Origin: Devosia sp.
Lineage (GTDB): Bacteria > Pseudomonadota > Alphaproteobacteria > Rhizobiales > Devosiaceae
DNA length: 64,000 nucleotides
Direction of reading: 5' to 3'
NCBI GenBank assembly: GCA_017794705.1
Contig: CP051235.1
Coordinates: 1,861,010-1,925,009 of the forward strand
The notes below the pieces were generated by a model that saw only the letters and a list, made by a program, of their open reading frames with translations, was not told the DNA's origin and made no database searches. This document shows, in pieces, positions 54,251-63,734 of this stretch. The translations under genes were made by a program, and so were the position numbers. The first letter of the stretch is position 1, and each line of letters opens with the position of its first letter.

Positions 54251-56951
54251 TACGCGCCTTCTTCAATTCATAGGCGAACTCGATGGCCTCACGCGGGGTG
54301 AGATCATCGGGCCGCAACTGGTCGATCATGTCGAGCACCGGATCCGGACCCTGCGCCCTCTTTTCAGGGGCCGGCCGATGCGTGAACAGGGGCAAATCCT
54401 CTAGCACGCCCGAACCGACCCCGGTAGGCTGTTCTTCGAGATGGGTGAGCACCTGCCGGGCCCGTTCCAGCACCGGTTCGGGCAATCCGGCAAGCTTGGC
54501 CACCTGAATGCCGTAGGAGCGGTCGGCGGCTCCTGCCGCCACCTCATGCAGGAAGACGACCTCGCCCTGCCATTCGCGCACTTTCATCGTGTGATTGGTC
54601 AGCCGCTCAAGGGTGGACGACAGGCTGGTCAATTCGTGGAAATGGGTCGCAAACAGGGTGCGGCAGCGGTTGGCCTCGTGCAGCGCCTCGGCCGCTGCCC
54701 AGGCAATCGACAGTCCATCAAAGGTTGCGGTGCCGCGTCCAATCTCATCGAGGATCACCAGCGAGCGCGAGGTGGCGCGGTTGAGGATTGCTGCGGTTTC
54801 GACCATCTCCACCATGAAGGTGGAACGGCCCTCGGCAATGTCGTCGGAGGCCCCCACCCGGGAAAACAGCTTGTCGACCACGCCGATCCGGGCACTCGAC
54901 GCCGGCACGAAACTGCCGATCTGGGCCAGCAGCGCAATCAGGGCGTTCTGGCGCAAAAAGGTCGACTTGCCGCCCATGTTGGGGCCCGTGACCAGCCAGA
55001 TGCATCCTCCGGGCTGATCCCCCTCGCTGCCGCTCAGATCACAATCGTTGGTCACGAAGGTCTGGTGCTGGCGGGCCAGCATCTGCTCGACCACAGGATG
55101 GCGGCCGCCTTCGATGGCAAAATCGAGGGACCCGTCCACGGTGGGGCGGCAGTAGTTGTCGTTGGCCGCCAGGTGCGCCAGCGCAGCGGTGACATCGAGT
55201 TCGGCAATGGCGGCCGCCACCTCCCGCAAAGGTTCCGCCAGGCCGATTGTCTCGGCCTCAAGCTCGGCAAAGATTGCCAGTTCCAGCCCGACCGCATTGT
55301 CCTGGGCGCGGGCGATGCGGCCCTCGAGTTCGGCCAGTTCCTTGGTGGTGAAGCGCATGGCATTGGCCATGGTCTGGCGGTGAATGAACTTGCCCAGAAA
55401 CGGTTCAGCCAAAAGCTTCTGGCCGGCCGCAGCCTGCACCTCGATGAAAAAGCCCAGCATGTTGTTGTGCTTGATCCGAAGGTTCTTGATCCCGGTCTCT
55501 TCGGCAAGGTCGGCCTGCAATTCGGCGATCACCGCGCGAGTCTGGGTGCCCAGCTTGCGCTCACCGTCCAGTTCGGCATGAAAGCCCTCACGCACAAAGC
55601 CGCCGTCTCGTGCGAGCAACGGCACGTCATCGGCCAAAGCCGCTCCAATATGCTCCGCCAATCCGGTTGGCGCTGCCTTGAGTGTCCCGGCAACCGCGGC
55701 GAGACCCTCCGGCAGGTTTTCCGTTTCTTCAAGAGCTTCGGCGAGTTGCGTGGCGCCCACGATCGTCTGGCCAATCTGTTGCAGATCACGTGGGCCACCG
55801 CGACCGAGCCCGAGCCGTGAGAGCGGCCGGGTCAGGTCGGGAGTGGCCCGCAAAAGCTTGCGCAACGCATCCCGTCCGGTGTGGCTCGCCACAAAATGGC
55901 TGACCATGTCGAGCCGAGCGTTGATTTCGTCGGGGTCGAGCAGCGGCGCCGAAAGACGCCTTGCCAAAAGACGCGCGCCCGGTGCGGTGACCGTCCGGTC
56001 TATGGCGGCCAGCAGTCCGCCCTGCCGTGCGCCCTTGCTGGTGGTGATCAATTCCAGAGAATTGCGGGTCGCTTGATCAATCGCCATGTGGCGGGAGGCG
56101 GCATCCAGCCGCGGCGGGCTGAGGGGCGTATCCGGGTTTTTCTGGGTTTCGGCGACATAGGCCAGCAACCCGCCCAGCGCCGCGCGTCCTGCGCGAGGGA
56201 AGGCGCTGGGATCGATACCGTCAAAACTCTCAGCCAGAAGACGTGCGCCGGTTTCGGACTGAAAGCTTACGTCATCCCGGACCGTCAACAGGCTCGAAAG
56301 GCTTTCCGGCAGATGCAAAACCTCGAGTTCGTCACGCACCTGCTGCGGCACGATCAGTTCGGCCAGATCGAGCCTTGTCAGTTCATCAAGCAGATTTTCG
56401 ATCCCGCAGTCGGCCACGAACATCTCGCCGGTCGAAATGTCGGCCCATGCCAGCGCGAAATCCTTTTCGCCGTGCCGCACAAGGGCCAGCGCCCCGAGGA
56501 AGTTATTGGCACGTGCCTCGAGATGATCATCCTCGGTCAGCGTGCCGGGGGTGATCAACCGCACCACGTCGCGTTTCACGACCGATTTGGAGCCGCGCTT
56601 TTTGGCCTCCGCCGGGTCCTCGACCTGCTCGCAGATGGCGACCCTGTGGCCGAGTGCAATCAGTTTTTTCAAATAGTCCTGGGCGGCGTGGATGGGCACG
56701 CCACACATGGGGATTTCCTGTCCCTGATGCTTGCCGCGCTTGGTCAGCACGATGCCGAGCGCGGCTGAGGCCACCTCGGCATCGTCAAAGAACAGTTCGT
56801 AGAAATCGCCCATGCGGTAGAACAGGAGATAGCCGGGATTGACCGACTTGATCTCGAAATATTGCGCCATCATCGGGGTGATGGCGGCAGGCTTTTCGGC
56901 CGGTTCACGCGCGGATTTGACAGCGGTTTGAGTTGGGCTCATCGGCACCAT
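54231..56951 (-). CDS. mutS: DNA mismatch repair protein MutS
   Basis: A 906-residue mismatch-recognition ATPase. The N-terminal mismatch motif is LFYRMGDFYELFFDDA (Phe-x-Glu in GDFYELF); the ATPase has Walker A TGPNMGGKSTFLRQ, Walker B LVILDEIGRGTATFDG and ATHFHELTSL. The start may be ATG at 56951 or 56942 (MSPTQTAVKSAREP); neither has a strong ribosome site. The stop lies 20 bases inside glnD, so translation of the two is linked. Confidence 0.97.
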   Translation of the reverse strand: MVPMSPTQTAVKSAREPAEKPAAITPMMAQYFEIKSVNPGYLLFYRMGDFYELFFDDAEVASAALGIVLTKRGKHQGQEIPMCGVPIHAAQDYLKKLIALGHRVAICEQVEDPAEAKKRGSKSVVKRDVVRLITPGTLTEDDHLEARANNFLGALALVRHGEKDFALAWADISTGEMFVADCGIENLLDELTRLDLAELIVPQQVRDELEVLHLPESLSSLLTVRDDVSFQSETGARLLAESFDGIDPSAFPRAGRAALGGLLAYVAETQKNPDTPLSPPRLDAASRHMAIDQATRNSLELITTSKGARQGGLLAAIDRTVTAPGARLLARRLSAPLLDPDEINARLDMVSHFVASHTGRDALRKLLRATPDLTRPLSRLGLGRGGPRDLQQIGQTIVGATQLAEALEETENLPEGLAAVAGTLKAAPTGLAEHIGAALADDVPLLARDGGFVREGFHAELDGERKLGTQTRAVIAELQADLAEETGIKNLRIKHNNMLGFFIEVQAAAGQKLLAEPFLGKFIHRQTMANAMRFTTKELAELEGRIARAQDNAVGLELAIFAELEAETIGLAEPLREVAAAIAELDVTAALAHLAANDNYCRPTVDGSLDFAIEGGRHPVVEQMLARQHQTFVTNDCDLSGSEGDQPGGCIWLVTGPNMGGKSTFLRQNALIALLAQIGSFVPASSARIGVVDKLFSRVGASDDIAEGRSTFMVEMVETAAILNRATSRSLVILDEIGRGTATFDGLSIAWAAAEALHEANRCRTLFATHFHELTSLSSTLERLTNHTMKVREWQGEVVFLHEVAAGAADRSYGIQVAKLAGLPEPVLERARQVLTHLEEQPTGVGSGVLEDLPLFTHRPAPEKRAQGPDPVLDMIDQLRPDDLTPREAIEFAYELKKARNAGRRD

Positions 56952-57047
56952 CAAGCGCCCGGCGGGCGGTTAAGGACAAAAAGTGGCGCGAGACTAGGGG
57001 TTTTGCCCGGTGCTGCCAACAGCCGGTGCCGCCGTTTTGCGCAAAAT

Positions 57048-57917
57048 TCAGATATAGTCGCGCCAGGAGTGGTTGGGCTTGTAATTGAGTTCGGCTTTCG
57101 CCCGGTCGATCCCGATCAGCGTGTCATGCGGACCGGTTCCTTCCCGCAGGTTCGTGCCGGCAAAGCACAGGTCGATCAGTTCCTGATTGGTCTGCTGCAT
57201 GCATGTGTCGGCGGCGGCGATGGTGAAATTGCGCGCCGCGCGGATGTCAGCCTGCAGCGCCTTGTTGACCGCCTGGGCGACATCGCGGTGATCGACGTAA
57301 CCCCAGAGATTGACCTTCTTGGTTTCCGGCTTCTGCCAGGCCGCCGGCAGCTTGTCATAGCCGGTTTCATGGCCGGGAATATCATAGAACACATTCGAAA
57401 GCCGCAGCCCGATGATGGGGATCTGGTGCATGCGGAACAAATGCTCCGCCAGGGTTTCGGTCACAGCCTTGGAGATACCGTAGGAGCCGGTGGGAATGGC
57501 CGGGTCGTCGTCATTGGTCGGGATCACCGGTGGCACATGCTTGTCGAAGGGCCAGCCGAGAACGGTTTCCGAAGAGGCCCAGACGATCTTTTTCATGCCC
57601 TGCGCGATGGCGGCCTGAAAGACATTGTAAGCCGCCAGCGTATTGGTGTGAAAGCGCTGCGCCCCGGTGAAGTGATCGCGGTCGGGATTGGCGTTGGCCG
57701 CCAGATGCACCACCGCGTCGCAGCCCGACAGACAGGCAAACGTGTCACCATAGTGAGTGAGATCGACATGGCGGAACTCGCCGACACTCTGGCGGGGTGG
57801 CTGGATGTCGAGGTTGACCACCTTGTAGCCCTGCTGGCTCAGCGCCTTGACGATGGTGGCGCCGACCCCCCGTTCCGGAGAGCCTGATCCACCCGTCACT
57901 GCAATCCGTTTCAGCAT
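57048..57917 (-). CDS. NAD-dependent epimerase/dehydratase (extended SDR)
   Basis: A 289-residue sugar-nucleotide-type SDR. The nucleotide motif is AVTGGSGSPERGVG, a stretched form of the usual GxxGxxG; the catalytic Tyr-Lys lie in TGSYGISKAVTETL; VVHLAANANPDRDHF follows the family. The ATG at 57917 has GAGA ahead. It lies ten bases after the GH43 stop and is probably the last gene of the xylose operon. A role in pentose or uronate oxidation is a guess. Confidence 0.87.
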   Translation of the reverse strand: MLKRIAVTGGSGSPERGVGATIVKALSQQGYKVVNLDIQPPRQSVGEFRHVDLTHYGDTFACLSGCDAVVHLAANANPDRDHFTGAQRFHTNTLAAYNVFQAAIAQGMKKIVWASSETVLGWPFDKHVPPVIPTNDDDPAIPTGSYGISKAVTETLAEHLFRMHQIPIIGLRLSNVFYDIPGHETGYDKLPAAWQKPETKKVNLWGYVDHRDVAQAVNKALQADIRAARNFTIAAADTCMQQTNQELIDLCFAGTNLREGTGPHDTLIGIDRAKAELNYKPNHSWRDYI

Positions 57918-57926
57918 GGCCAATCT

Positions 57927-59525
57927 CTATTTGCGCGGCTCATAGGTCATATAGTCGAAATCCGCCGGTGCCGCCGAACCGTTCAAATCATGCGCACACA
58001 GCGCCACGAATGCCCCGGTGAACGAGCCGTGTTCGGCATGCCCGCCGCATTCGTCGGAGATCAGCGAGGCATCGAGCGACGGCCCGACGGGGATAAACTC
58101 ATTGTCACTGCCCAGAGCATAGGAGAATTGCAGGGCAGAATTTTGAACATGCATGCGCAGGCGCACCTTGCCCTCATTGGGGATCTGCACGGGCTGACCC
58201 GGGAAGGTCAGTTTGCCGTCCGGGAAACTGGCTTCGGAGGACATGTTGAGCAGTTCGCGCTGCCCGTCCGAATGGGCGGTGACGGCCAGATAGTGGAAAT
58301 TGTAGCGCCCGTAATAGAGCGCGATGCCGGCCATCTGCCGCTCGTCCTCAGGCGAAAAATCAATCACCGTTTCGGCGGTAAAATTGAAATGCTGCTGACG
58401 CCGTGCGACCAGCGCCTGTTCGAACCAGGAGCCGATACTCTCACGGCCATAGAGCCGCAGCACACCCGGCTTGTCGGTCAATGAAAAGATGCGCTTCGGC
58501 TCCGGCGTGCGCAACCACTGGAAATCCTTGTGCAGGTCGCCCTTCGAGAAGTCGTAGTGCTTGGCTTCCCAGTATTTTTCCTCGTCGCGGGCAGCGGGCA
58601 GGTCGACCGTTGATGAAGGCACCGGCCCATTCTTGACCCAAAGCCAGCCATCGTCGCGCCATTCGGCTTCCTGGATGCCGGTTTCACGCCCCAGAACGCA
58701 GCGGCGTTTCTGGGTCGTCGGGCGCCCCATCAGGTGGACGACGTAGGTCTTGCCATCTGGCGTTTCGACAATGTCGCCGTGGCCCGAGCGCTGCACTTCG
58801 TTCAGCGGATGATCCTTGGCGGTGATAATGTGCTGTTGTGGGTGGGTTTCGTATGGCCCCCAGATATCGCGGGAACGGGCGAAAGTGCAGGCATGTTCGT
58901 AGCCGGTGCCGCCTTCCGCGGTCAGCAGGTAGTACCAGCCGTCGCGCTTGTAGAGGTGCGGTCCCTCGACAAGCTTGAGATCGGTGCCCTTGTAGATGTT
59001 CTTGCGCTCGCCGACGAGCTTCTTTGTCACCGGGTCCCATTCCTGACAGGCGATGCCGGCGAACAGCAGCGGACGGACCCGATGGTCCCAGAGCATGTTG
59101 ATGAAGTACTTCTTGCCGTCGTCATCATGGTAAAGCGAGGGGTCAAAGCCCGACGAATTCACATAGACCGGGTCGGACCACGGGCCTTCGATATTGTCGG
59201 CCCAAACGATGTAATTGTGGGCGTCCTTGAACGAGCCGTCCTTGCGCTTGACGTCGGTATAGACCAGCCAGAATTTCTCACCATCATGGGTCAGGCACGG
59301 CGCCCAGATGCCACAGCTGTCCGGGTCGCCGCGCATGTCGAGTTGCGCCTTGCGGGTCAGCGGCCGGGTCAGCAGGTCCCAGTTGGCCAGATCTTTTGAA
59401 TGATGGATCTGTACCCCGGGGAACCACTCGAAGGTCGAGGTGGCGATGTAATAATCATCGCCGATCCTCAGGATCGAGGGGTCCGGATTGAAGCCGGGAA
59501 GGATGGGATTTTTCACGGTTGGCAT
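57927..59525 (-). CDS. glycoside hydrolase family 43 beta-xylosidase-like enzyme
   Basis: A 532-residue five-bladed propeller enzyme that releases xylose (or arabinose) from xylo-oligosaccharides. The base Asp is in GFNPDPSILR, the pKa-tuning Asp in SSGFDPSLYHDDDG, and the acid Glu in LKLVEGPHLYKRD. A C-terminal beta-sandwich (DFSPEDERQMAGIALYY) fits the two-domain GH43 xylosidases. No signal peptide is present, so it acts inside the cell. The ATG at 59525 (MPTVKNPILPG) is chosen over a longer reading that enters the palindromic element. It lies downstream of xylA. Confidence 0.93.
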   Translation of the reverse strand: MPTVKNPILPGFNPDPSILRIGDDYYIATSTFEWFPGVQIHHSKDLANWDLLTRPLTRKAQLDMRGDPDSCGIWAPCLTHDGEKFWLVYTDVKRKDGSFKDAHNYIVWADNIEGPWSDPVYVNSSGFDPSLYHDDDGKKYFINMLWDHRVRPLLFAGIACQEWDPVTKKLVGERKNIYKGTDLKLVEGPHLYKRDGWYYLLTAEGGTGYEHACTFARSRDIWGPYETHPQQHIITAKDHPLNEVQRSGHGDIVETPDGKTYVVHLMGRPTTQKRRCVLGRETGIQEAEWRDDGWLWVKNGPVPSSTVDLPAARDEEKYWEAKHYDFSKGDLHKDFQWLRTPEPKRIFSLTDKPGVLRLYGRESIGSWFEQALVARRQQHFNFTAETVIDFSPEDERQMAGIALYYGRYNFHYLAVTAHSDGQRELLNMSSEASFPDGKLTFPGQPVQIPNEGKVRLRMHVQNSALQFSYALGSDNEFIPVGPSLDASLISDECGGHAEHGSFTGAFVALCAHDLNGSAAPADFDYMTYEPRK

Positions 59526-59548
59526 CTGCGGTGGTGTCTCCTCTTGCT

Positions 59549-59664
59549 CCCTCTCCCCCGGGGGAGAGGGATGGGGTGAGGGGGGGCCTTGCGGCAAACT
59601 CAGTGCTCGCGGCAAGGCCCCCTCACCCGGACCTTTGGTCCGACCTCTCCCCAAAGGGAGAGGT
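59549..59664. repeat. REP/BIME-like palindromic element between xylA and GH43
   Basis: A 116-base block of nested palindromes fills the xylA-GH43 gap. A 22-base loopless palindrome (CCCTCTCCCCC and its complement, 59549-59570) opens it. GGGTGAGG...GGGCCTTGC at 59574-59592 pairs with GCAAGGCCCCCTCACCC at 59612-59628. CGGACC-TTT-GGTCCG follows at 59628-59642, and ACCTCTCCC-CAAA-GGGAGAGGT at 59643-59664. The first and last hairpins share the CCTCTCCC core. This type recurs between genes in many GC-rich proteobacteria and may protect message ends. Confidence 0.85.
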
Positions 59665-59682
59665 GAATGCGCGCAAATCCAA

Positions 59683-60990
59683 TCAAACGAAACGATTGAT
59701 CAGGTTTTCCAGATATTCCTGGCGGCCTGAACGCGGTTCGGGGTTGATGTCGTCCTTTTCGACCCGCGCCGCGATATCCTCAAGCGACCGTTCGCCCTTG
59801 AGCATGGCCTGGGCTTCCGCGCCTTTCCAGCCTGCGTAGCGGTCTTCAAGGAACTGGTCGTAGGAGCCGTCCTCGATGATCGCCGCAGCTGCCTTGAGGC
59901 CGCGGGCGCAGGTGTCCATGCCGCCGATGTGCCCGTAAAGCAGGTCTTCGGGGTCGATCGACTGCCGGCGGAGCTTGGCGTCGAAATTGGTGCCGCCGGT
60001 TGTGAATCCGCCCGCCTTGAGGATGTGGTAATAGGCCATCGCCACTTCGGGCACATTGTTCGGAAACTGGTCGGTATCCCAGCCCGACTGCATATCGTTG
60101 CGGTTCATGTCGATGGAACCGAAAATGCCGTGAGCCGCGGCCAGCGCCACCTCGTGCTCGAACGTGTGGCCGGCGAGGATGGCGTGGCCGACCTCGATGT
60201 TGACCTTCACATCGTTCTCCAGTCCGTATTTCTTCAGGAACCCGTAGACCGTGCCGACGTCATAGTCATACTGGTGCTTGGTCGGCTCCTGCGGCTTGGG
60301 TTCGATCAGGATGGTGCCTTCAAAGCCGATCTTGTGCTTGTAGTCGACGACCATGGACAGCATGCGGCCCATCTGGTCCATTTCCTGGCCCATTCGGGTG
60401 TTAAGCAGGGTCTCGTAACCTTCGCGGCCGCCCCAGAGGACGTAGTTCTCGCCGCCCAGCCGTTTGGTCACGTCCATATTGGCCTTGATGGTCGCCGCCG
60501 AATAGGCAAACACATCGGGGTCAGGGTTGGTCGAGGCACCGGCCATGAAGCGCCGGTTGGAGAAGAGGTTTGCCGTGCCCCAGAGCAGCTTGACGCCGGT
60601 CTCGGCCATCTTCTCTTCGAACAGGTCAGCGATCTTGTTCAGCCGCTTGACCGACTTGGCGTAAATCTCGCCCTCGGGACGGACGTCGGCGTCGTGGAAG
60701 CAGAAATAGGGCGCGCCAAGCAGCGAGAAGAGATCAAAGGCGACGTCAGCCTTCAAACGGGCTGCATCCATGCCATCTTCGAACCAGGGACGCCCAAACG
60801 TGCGGCCACCGAACGGATCGCCGCCTTCCCAGGCAAACGAATGCCAATAGGCGATGGCAAAGCGCAGATGATCCTTTAGCGGTTTACCCAGCACCACTTC
60901 GTCGGGATTGTAATAGCGGAAGGCCAGCGGATTGGTGCTTTCCGGCCCCTCATATTTGACCTTGTCGATTCCTTTGAAAAAATCGCTCAT
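59683..60990 (-). CDS. xylA: xylose isomerase
   Basis: A 435-residue TIM-barrel enzyme that converts D-xylose to D-xylulose using divalent metal. [14 protein letters not shown] and [12 protein letters not shown] hold the catalytic His and metal residues; [36 protein letters not shown] and [17 protein letters not shown] carry the remaining metal ligands. The length fits the class II enzyme. The ATG overlaps the xylB stop as ATGA, so the two are coupled. Confidence 0.98.
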   Translation of the reverse strand: MSDFFKGIDKVKYEGPESTNPLAFRYYNPDEVVLGKPLKDHLRFAIAYWHSFAWEGGDPFGGRTFGRPWFEDGMDAARLKADVAFDLFSLLGAPYFCFHDADVRPEGEIYAKSVKRLNKIADLFEEKMAETGVKLLWGTANLFSNRRFMAGASTNPDPDVFAYSAATIKANMDVTKRLGGENYVLWGGREGYETLLNTRMGQEMDQMGRMLSMVVDYKHKIGFEGTILIEPKPQEPTKHQYDYDVGTVYGFLKKYGLENDVKVNIEVGHAILAGHTFEHEVALAAAHGIFGSIDMNRNDMQSGWDTDQFPNNVPEVAMAYYHILKAGGFTTGGTNFDAKLRRQSIDPEDLLYGHIGGMDTCARGLKAAAAIIEDGSYDQFLEDRYAGWKGAEAQAMLKGERSLEDIAARVEKDDINPEPRSGRQEYLENLINRFV

Positions 60991-62456
60991 GAACGTGCCT
61001 CCTCAATGGCGGGATAAAGGGCGCGATAGCGCGCATATTGTTCGGAATAGGCCCCTTTGAGAGCCTGATCGGGTGAAATGGTCTGGCGGATCGGCGGCAT
61101 GGCCATCACCTCAAGCGGGTCGGCGCCGGTCGCGGCGCAAAGGCCCAGCCGGGCCGAACCCAGCGCGCCGCCGAAATCACCGTCCGCCGGAAGCGCAATC
61201 TCGGTATCGAGATTGGTCGCCAGCATCTTCAGCCAAAGTTGCGAGCGCGAACCTCCGCCAACCGCGATCAGCCGGCCGATCTCGGTGCCGGCATCGGCCA
61301 AAACCCGCTGGCAGTCGCGCATGGCGAAGGTGACACCTTCCATGACGGCCTGCGCCAGTTGCGCCGTGCTGGTTGATTGCGACAGCCCCACAAAAGAGCC
61401 GCGGGCATTGGCATTGTTGTGGGGGGTGCGTTCGCCGGAGAGATAGGGCAGAAAAATCGTCTCGCCGGGGCCGGAGAACCCGGCTTCGGCCTCGCCAGAC
61501 AGGTCGGCCTGCGACTTGCCGGTCATGCGCGACAACCAGTTCAGCGAATCGGTGGCGCTCAGGATGACGCCCATCTGGTGCCAGGTGTTGGGAATGGCGT
61601 GGCAGAACGCGTGGACCGCGCCCTCGGTATTGGGCCGAAACTTGTCGTTGGAAACGAACAGAACGCCCGAGGTCCCCAGCGAAATGAAACCTTCGCCCGG
61701 TTTGACAGCACCGATGCCACATGCGGCGGCGGCATTGTCCCCGGCCCCACCGGCGACCACGACAGGGCCGGTCATGCCCCAGCGCGTTGTGAGCTCGGGT
61801 TTCAGTTCGGCGGAGACTTCCGAGCCCTCGACCAGTCGCGGCATGTGCTCGCGGGTGAGGCCGGTGACGCCGAGCAGTTCGTCGGACCAGTCCCTTTTGG
61901 CGACATCCAGCCAGAGCGTTCCGGCGCCGTCGGACATTTCCTCCACATGCTCTCCGGTCAGCAGCAGGCGCACATAGGCTTTGGGCAGCAGCACTTTGGC
62001 GATCTTTTTGTATGTGTCCGGCTCGTGCTTTCTGACCCAGGCGATCTTTGGGGCGGTGAAGCCGGGCATGGCGATATTGCCGGCGAGATCGCGCAGGTTG
62101 GGGAGCGCGGCTTCCATCTCGGCGCACTCGGCAAATGACCGCCCGTCGTTCCACAAAATCGAGGGGCGCAATACTTCGTCGTTGGCACCCAGCAGAACCG
62201 CACCGTGCATGTGGCCGGACAGGCCGATGCCCTTGACCGCAGCGAGCTCACGCGGGTGGCTTTGCTTCAGCGCATCGATGGCATTGAGGGTGGCCGTCCA
62301 CCAGTCGGCCGGGTTCTGCTCCGACCAGCCGGGCTTTGGCCGCACCGGTTCGATGGCCGGCGCCGTCGCGTCGCCAATCGGTTTGCCGTTTTCATCGATC
62401 AGCATCGCCTTGACGCCGGAAGTGCCGACGTCAATTCCCAGATAGGTCGCCGTCAT
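60987..62456 (-). CDS. xylB: xylulokinase
   Basis: A 489-residue FGGY-type kinase that phosphorylates D-xylulose for the pentose phosphate pathway. [15 protein letters not shown] opens the ATPase fold; [12 protein letters not shown] binds substrate; [18 protein letters not shown] holds the catalytic Asp; [15 protein letters not shown] contacts ATP. The ATG at 62456 lies within an 18-base palindrome, and GAGG in the same palindrome is its ribosome site. xylB is followed by xylA with a four-base overlap. Confidence 0.97.
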   Translation of the reverse strand: MTATYLGIDVGTSGVKAMLIDENGKPIGDATAPAIEPVRPKPGWSEQNPADWWTATLNAIDALKQSHPRELAAVKGIGLSGHMHGAVLLGANDEVLRPSILWNDGRSFAECAEMEAALPNLRDLAGNIAMPGFTAPKIAWVRKHEPDTYKKIAKVLLPKAYVRLLLTGEHVEEMSDGAGTLWLDVAKRDWSDELLGVTGLTREHMPRLVEGSEVSAELKPELTTRWGMTGPVVVAGGAGDNAAAACGIGAVKPGEGFISLGTSGVLFVSNDKFRPNTEGAVHAFCHAIPNTWHQMGVILSATDSLNWLSRMTGKSQADLSGEAEAGFSGPGETIFLPYLSGERTPHNNANARGSFVGLSQSTSTAQLAQAVMEGVTFAMRDCQRVLADAGTEIGRLIAVGGGSRSQLWLKMLATNLDTEIALPADGDFGGALGSARLGLCAATGADPLEVMAMPPIRQTISPDQALKGAYSEQYARYRALYPAIEEARS

Positions 62457-62472
62457 GAGGTACGTACCTCAT
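62455..62472. promoter_or_regulatory. 18-bp palindrome over the xylB start (candidate LacI-type operator or RNA switch)
   Basis: ATGAGGTACGTACCTCAT is a perfect 18-base palindrome with CpG at its centre, as in LacI-family operators. It covers the xylB ribosome site (GAGG) and part of the start codon. As RNA the AUGAGG and CCUCAU arms could pair across a six-base loop and hide both. The LacI gene lies 71 bases upstream on the same strand. Confidence 0.6.
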
Positions 62473-62542
62473 TACAGATTGTGAGTAACCGACTTCGGGT
62501 CATTTTTGGTCGTGCGGGCATGTGTGATCCCCCTCCCAGAGG

Positions 62543-63595
62543 TCAGATCAGATTGTCGCGCAAAAAAATTCCGATTTCAATGGGGTTGGTTTCCACTGGC
62601 ATATCCGGCTGCAGCGCCAATTGCTGGGCGGCGGCGATGGCGGCGCGCACCTCGCCTTCCGGATCCTGATCGAGCACCACGTCGATGGCGCCGGACTTCA
62701 GGCCTTGCCGGGTTTCGGCGGAAAGCTCATGGGCGATGACGCGAATGCGGTGTGACTTGCCGGATTGCTGCAGCGCCCGCAACAGTCCTTCATTGCCGGC
62801 CCCCATGGAATAAATTCCCGCGAGGTCCGGATCATGGGTCAAAAGTTCAACGACCCGTTTGGCCGTTTCATGCCCGTCGTCGAAACCCTCGATCGGGCCG
62901 ATCAGATCGAGCGAGGGAAATTCGTCGAGGCACAGTTCGTGAAAACCCATGAAGCGCTCACGGTGGTCACGAAGCCCCATGGAGCCGACGATCATGGCCA
63001 CCTTGGCGCGCGGCCCGACAAACCTTCCCATCAGCGAGGCGGCGGTGCGGCCAGCCGCAATATTGTCCACGCCCACGAAATGTCGCCGCTTGGATTCGGG
63101 CAGGTCGGAAACCAGCGTCATCACCGGCACCTTGCGGTTCTGCGCCCGGGCGACGGCCTCTCGCACCGCGCCGTCCTCGCTGGCCACAATGATGGCGCAG
63201 TCGCAGTCGGTCTTCTTGATTGAGTTGATGGCGCCGGCCAGCGCTTCGGGGTCGAGGGCGGCGAAACGCGACAGCTTGATGTCGGTGCGCGCACCGGCCA
63301 GGTCCCCCGCTTCTCGGACGATGGCGTCAGCCAGATTGGCAAAGAAGGGATTATTGCCGTCGGGCAAAAGGAAGTGCAGCTTGGCCGATCGTGACCGGGC
63401 CAATAGCGACGCCACCACGTCGCGCTGATAGCCGAGTTCGGCCACCGCCTTTTGCACCTTTTCCACCGTTGAGGGGCGTACGCCATCACGCCCGTTGAGC
63501 ACGCGATCAACCGTGGCAAGGGAGACTTTTGCAGCCCGCGCCACGTCCTTGACGGTCGGCTTTCTGTGTTGAACCGGCGCAGCCACTCGCACCAT
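62543..63595 (-). CDS. LacI-family transcriptional regulator of the xylose operon
   Basis: A 350-residue repressor. The N-terminal helix-turn-helix and hinge (PTVKDVARAAKVSLATVDRV and RPSTVEKVQKAV) bind palindromic DNA; a periplasmic-binding-protein fold (LHFLLPDGNNPFFANL onward) senses a sugar. The inducer is probably xylose or a xyloside, judged from its place next to xylB, xylA and GH43. The annotated ATG at 63595 has AGGAGGG almost touching it; GTG at 63586 (reading MAAPVQHRKPTVK) has ideal nine-base spacing and may be the real start. Confidence 0.93.
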   Translation of the reverse strand: MVRVAAPVQHRKPTVKDVARAAKVSLATVDRVLNGRDGVRPSTVEKVQKAVAELGYQRDVVASLLARSRSAKLHFLLPDGNNPFFANLADAIVREAGDLAGARTDIKLSRFAALDPEALAGAINSIKKTDCDCAIIVASEDGAVREAVARAQNRKVPVMTLVSDLPESKRRHFVGVDNIAAGRTAASLMGRFVGPRAKVAMIVGSMGLRDHRERFMGFHELCLDEFPSLDLIGPIEGFDDGHETAKRVVELLTHDPDLAGIYSMGAGNEGLLRALQQSGKSHRIRVIAHELSAETRQGLKSGAIDVVLDQDPEGEVRAAIAAAQQLALQPDMPVETNPIEIGIFLRDNLI

Positions 63596-63734
63596 CCCTC
63601 CTCACGCAACGCACAAATCATAGTCAGCGCATTTCGATTTCGCCAGCACCCGAATGGGATTTGACGGTGATAATTCAGGCGGTGCGCTTGGCGGGTTGGG
63701 ATCTTTCGCCTTACATGCGCGCTGACGCGCGGCG

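Noticed and set aside
57035-57046. TTTTGCGCAAAA palindrome after the SDR gene as a terminator
   Set aside because: It is a short loopless A/T-ended palindrome with no separate GC stem; it is too weak for an intrinsic terminator and is left unassigned.
61177-62154. A 325-codon minus-strand frame within xylB
   Set aside because: It is an alternate frame of xylB, which has full FGGY-kinase motifs throughout the same region.
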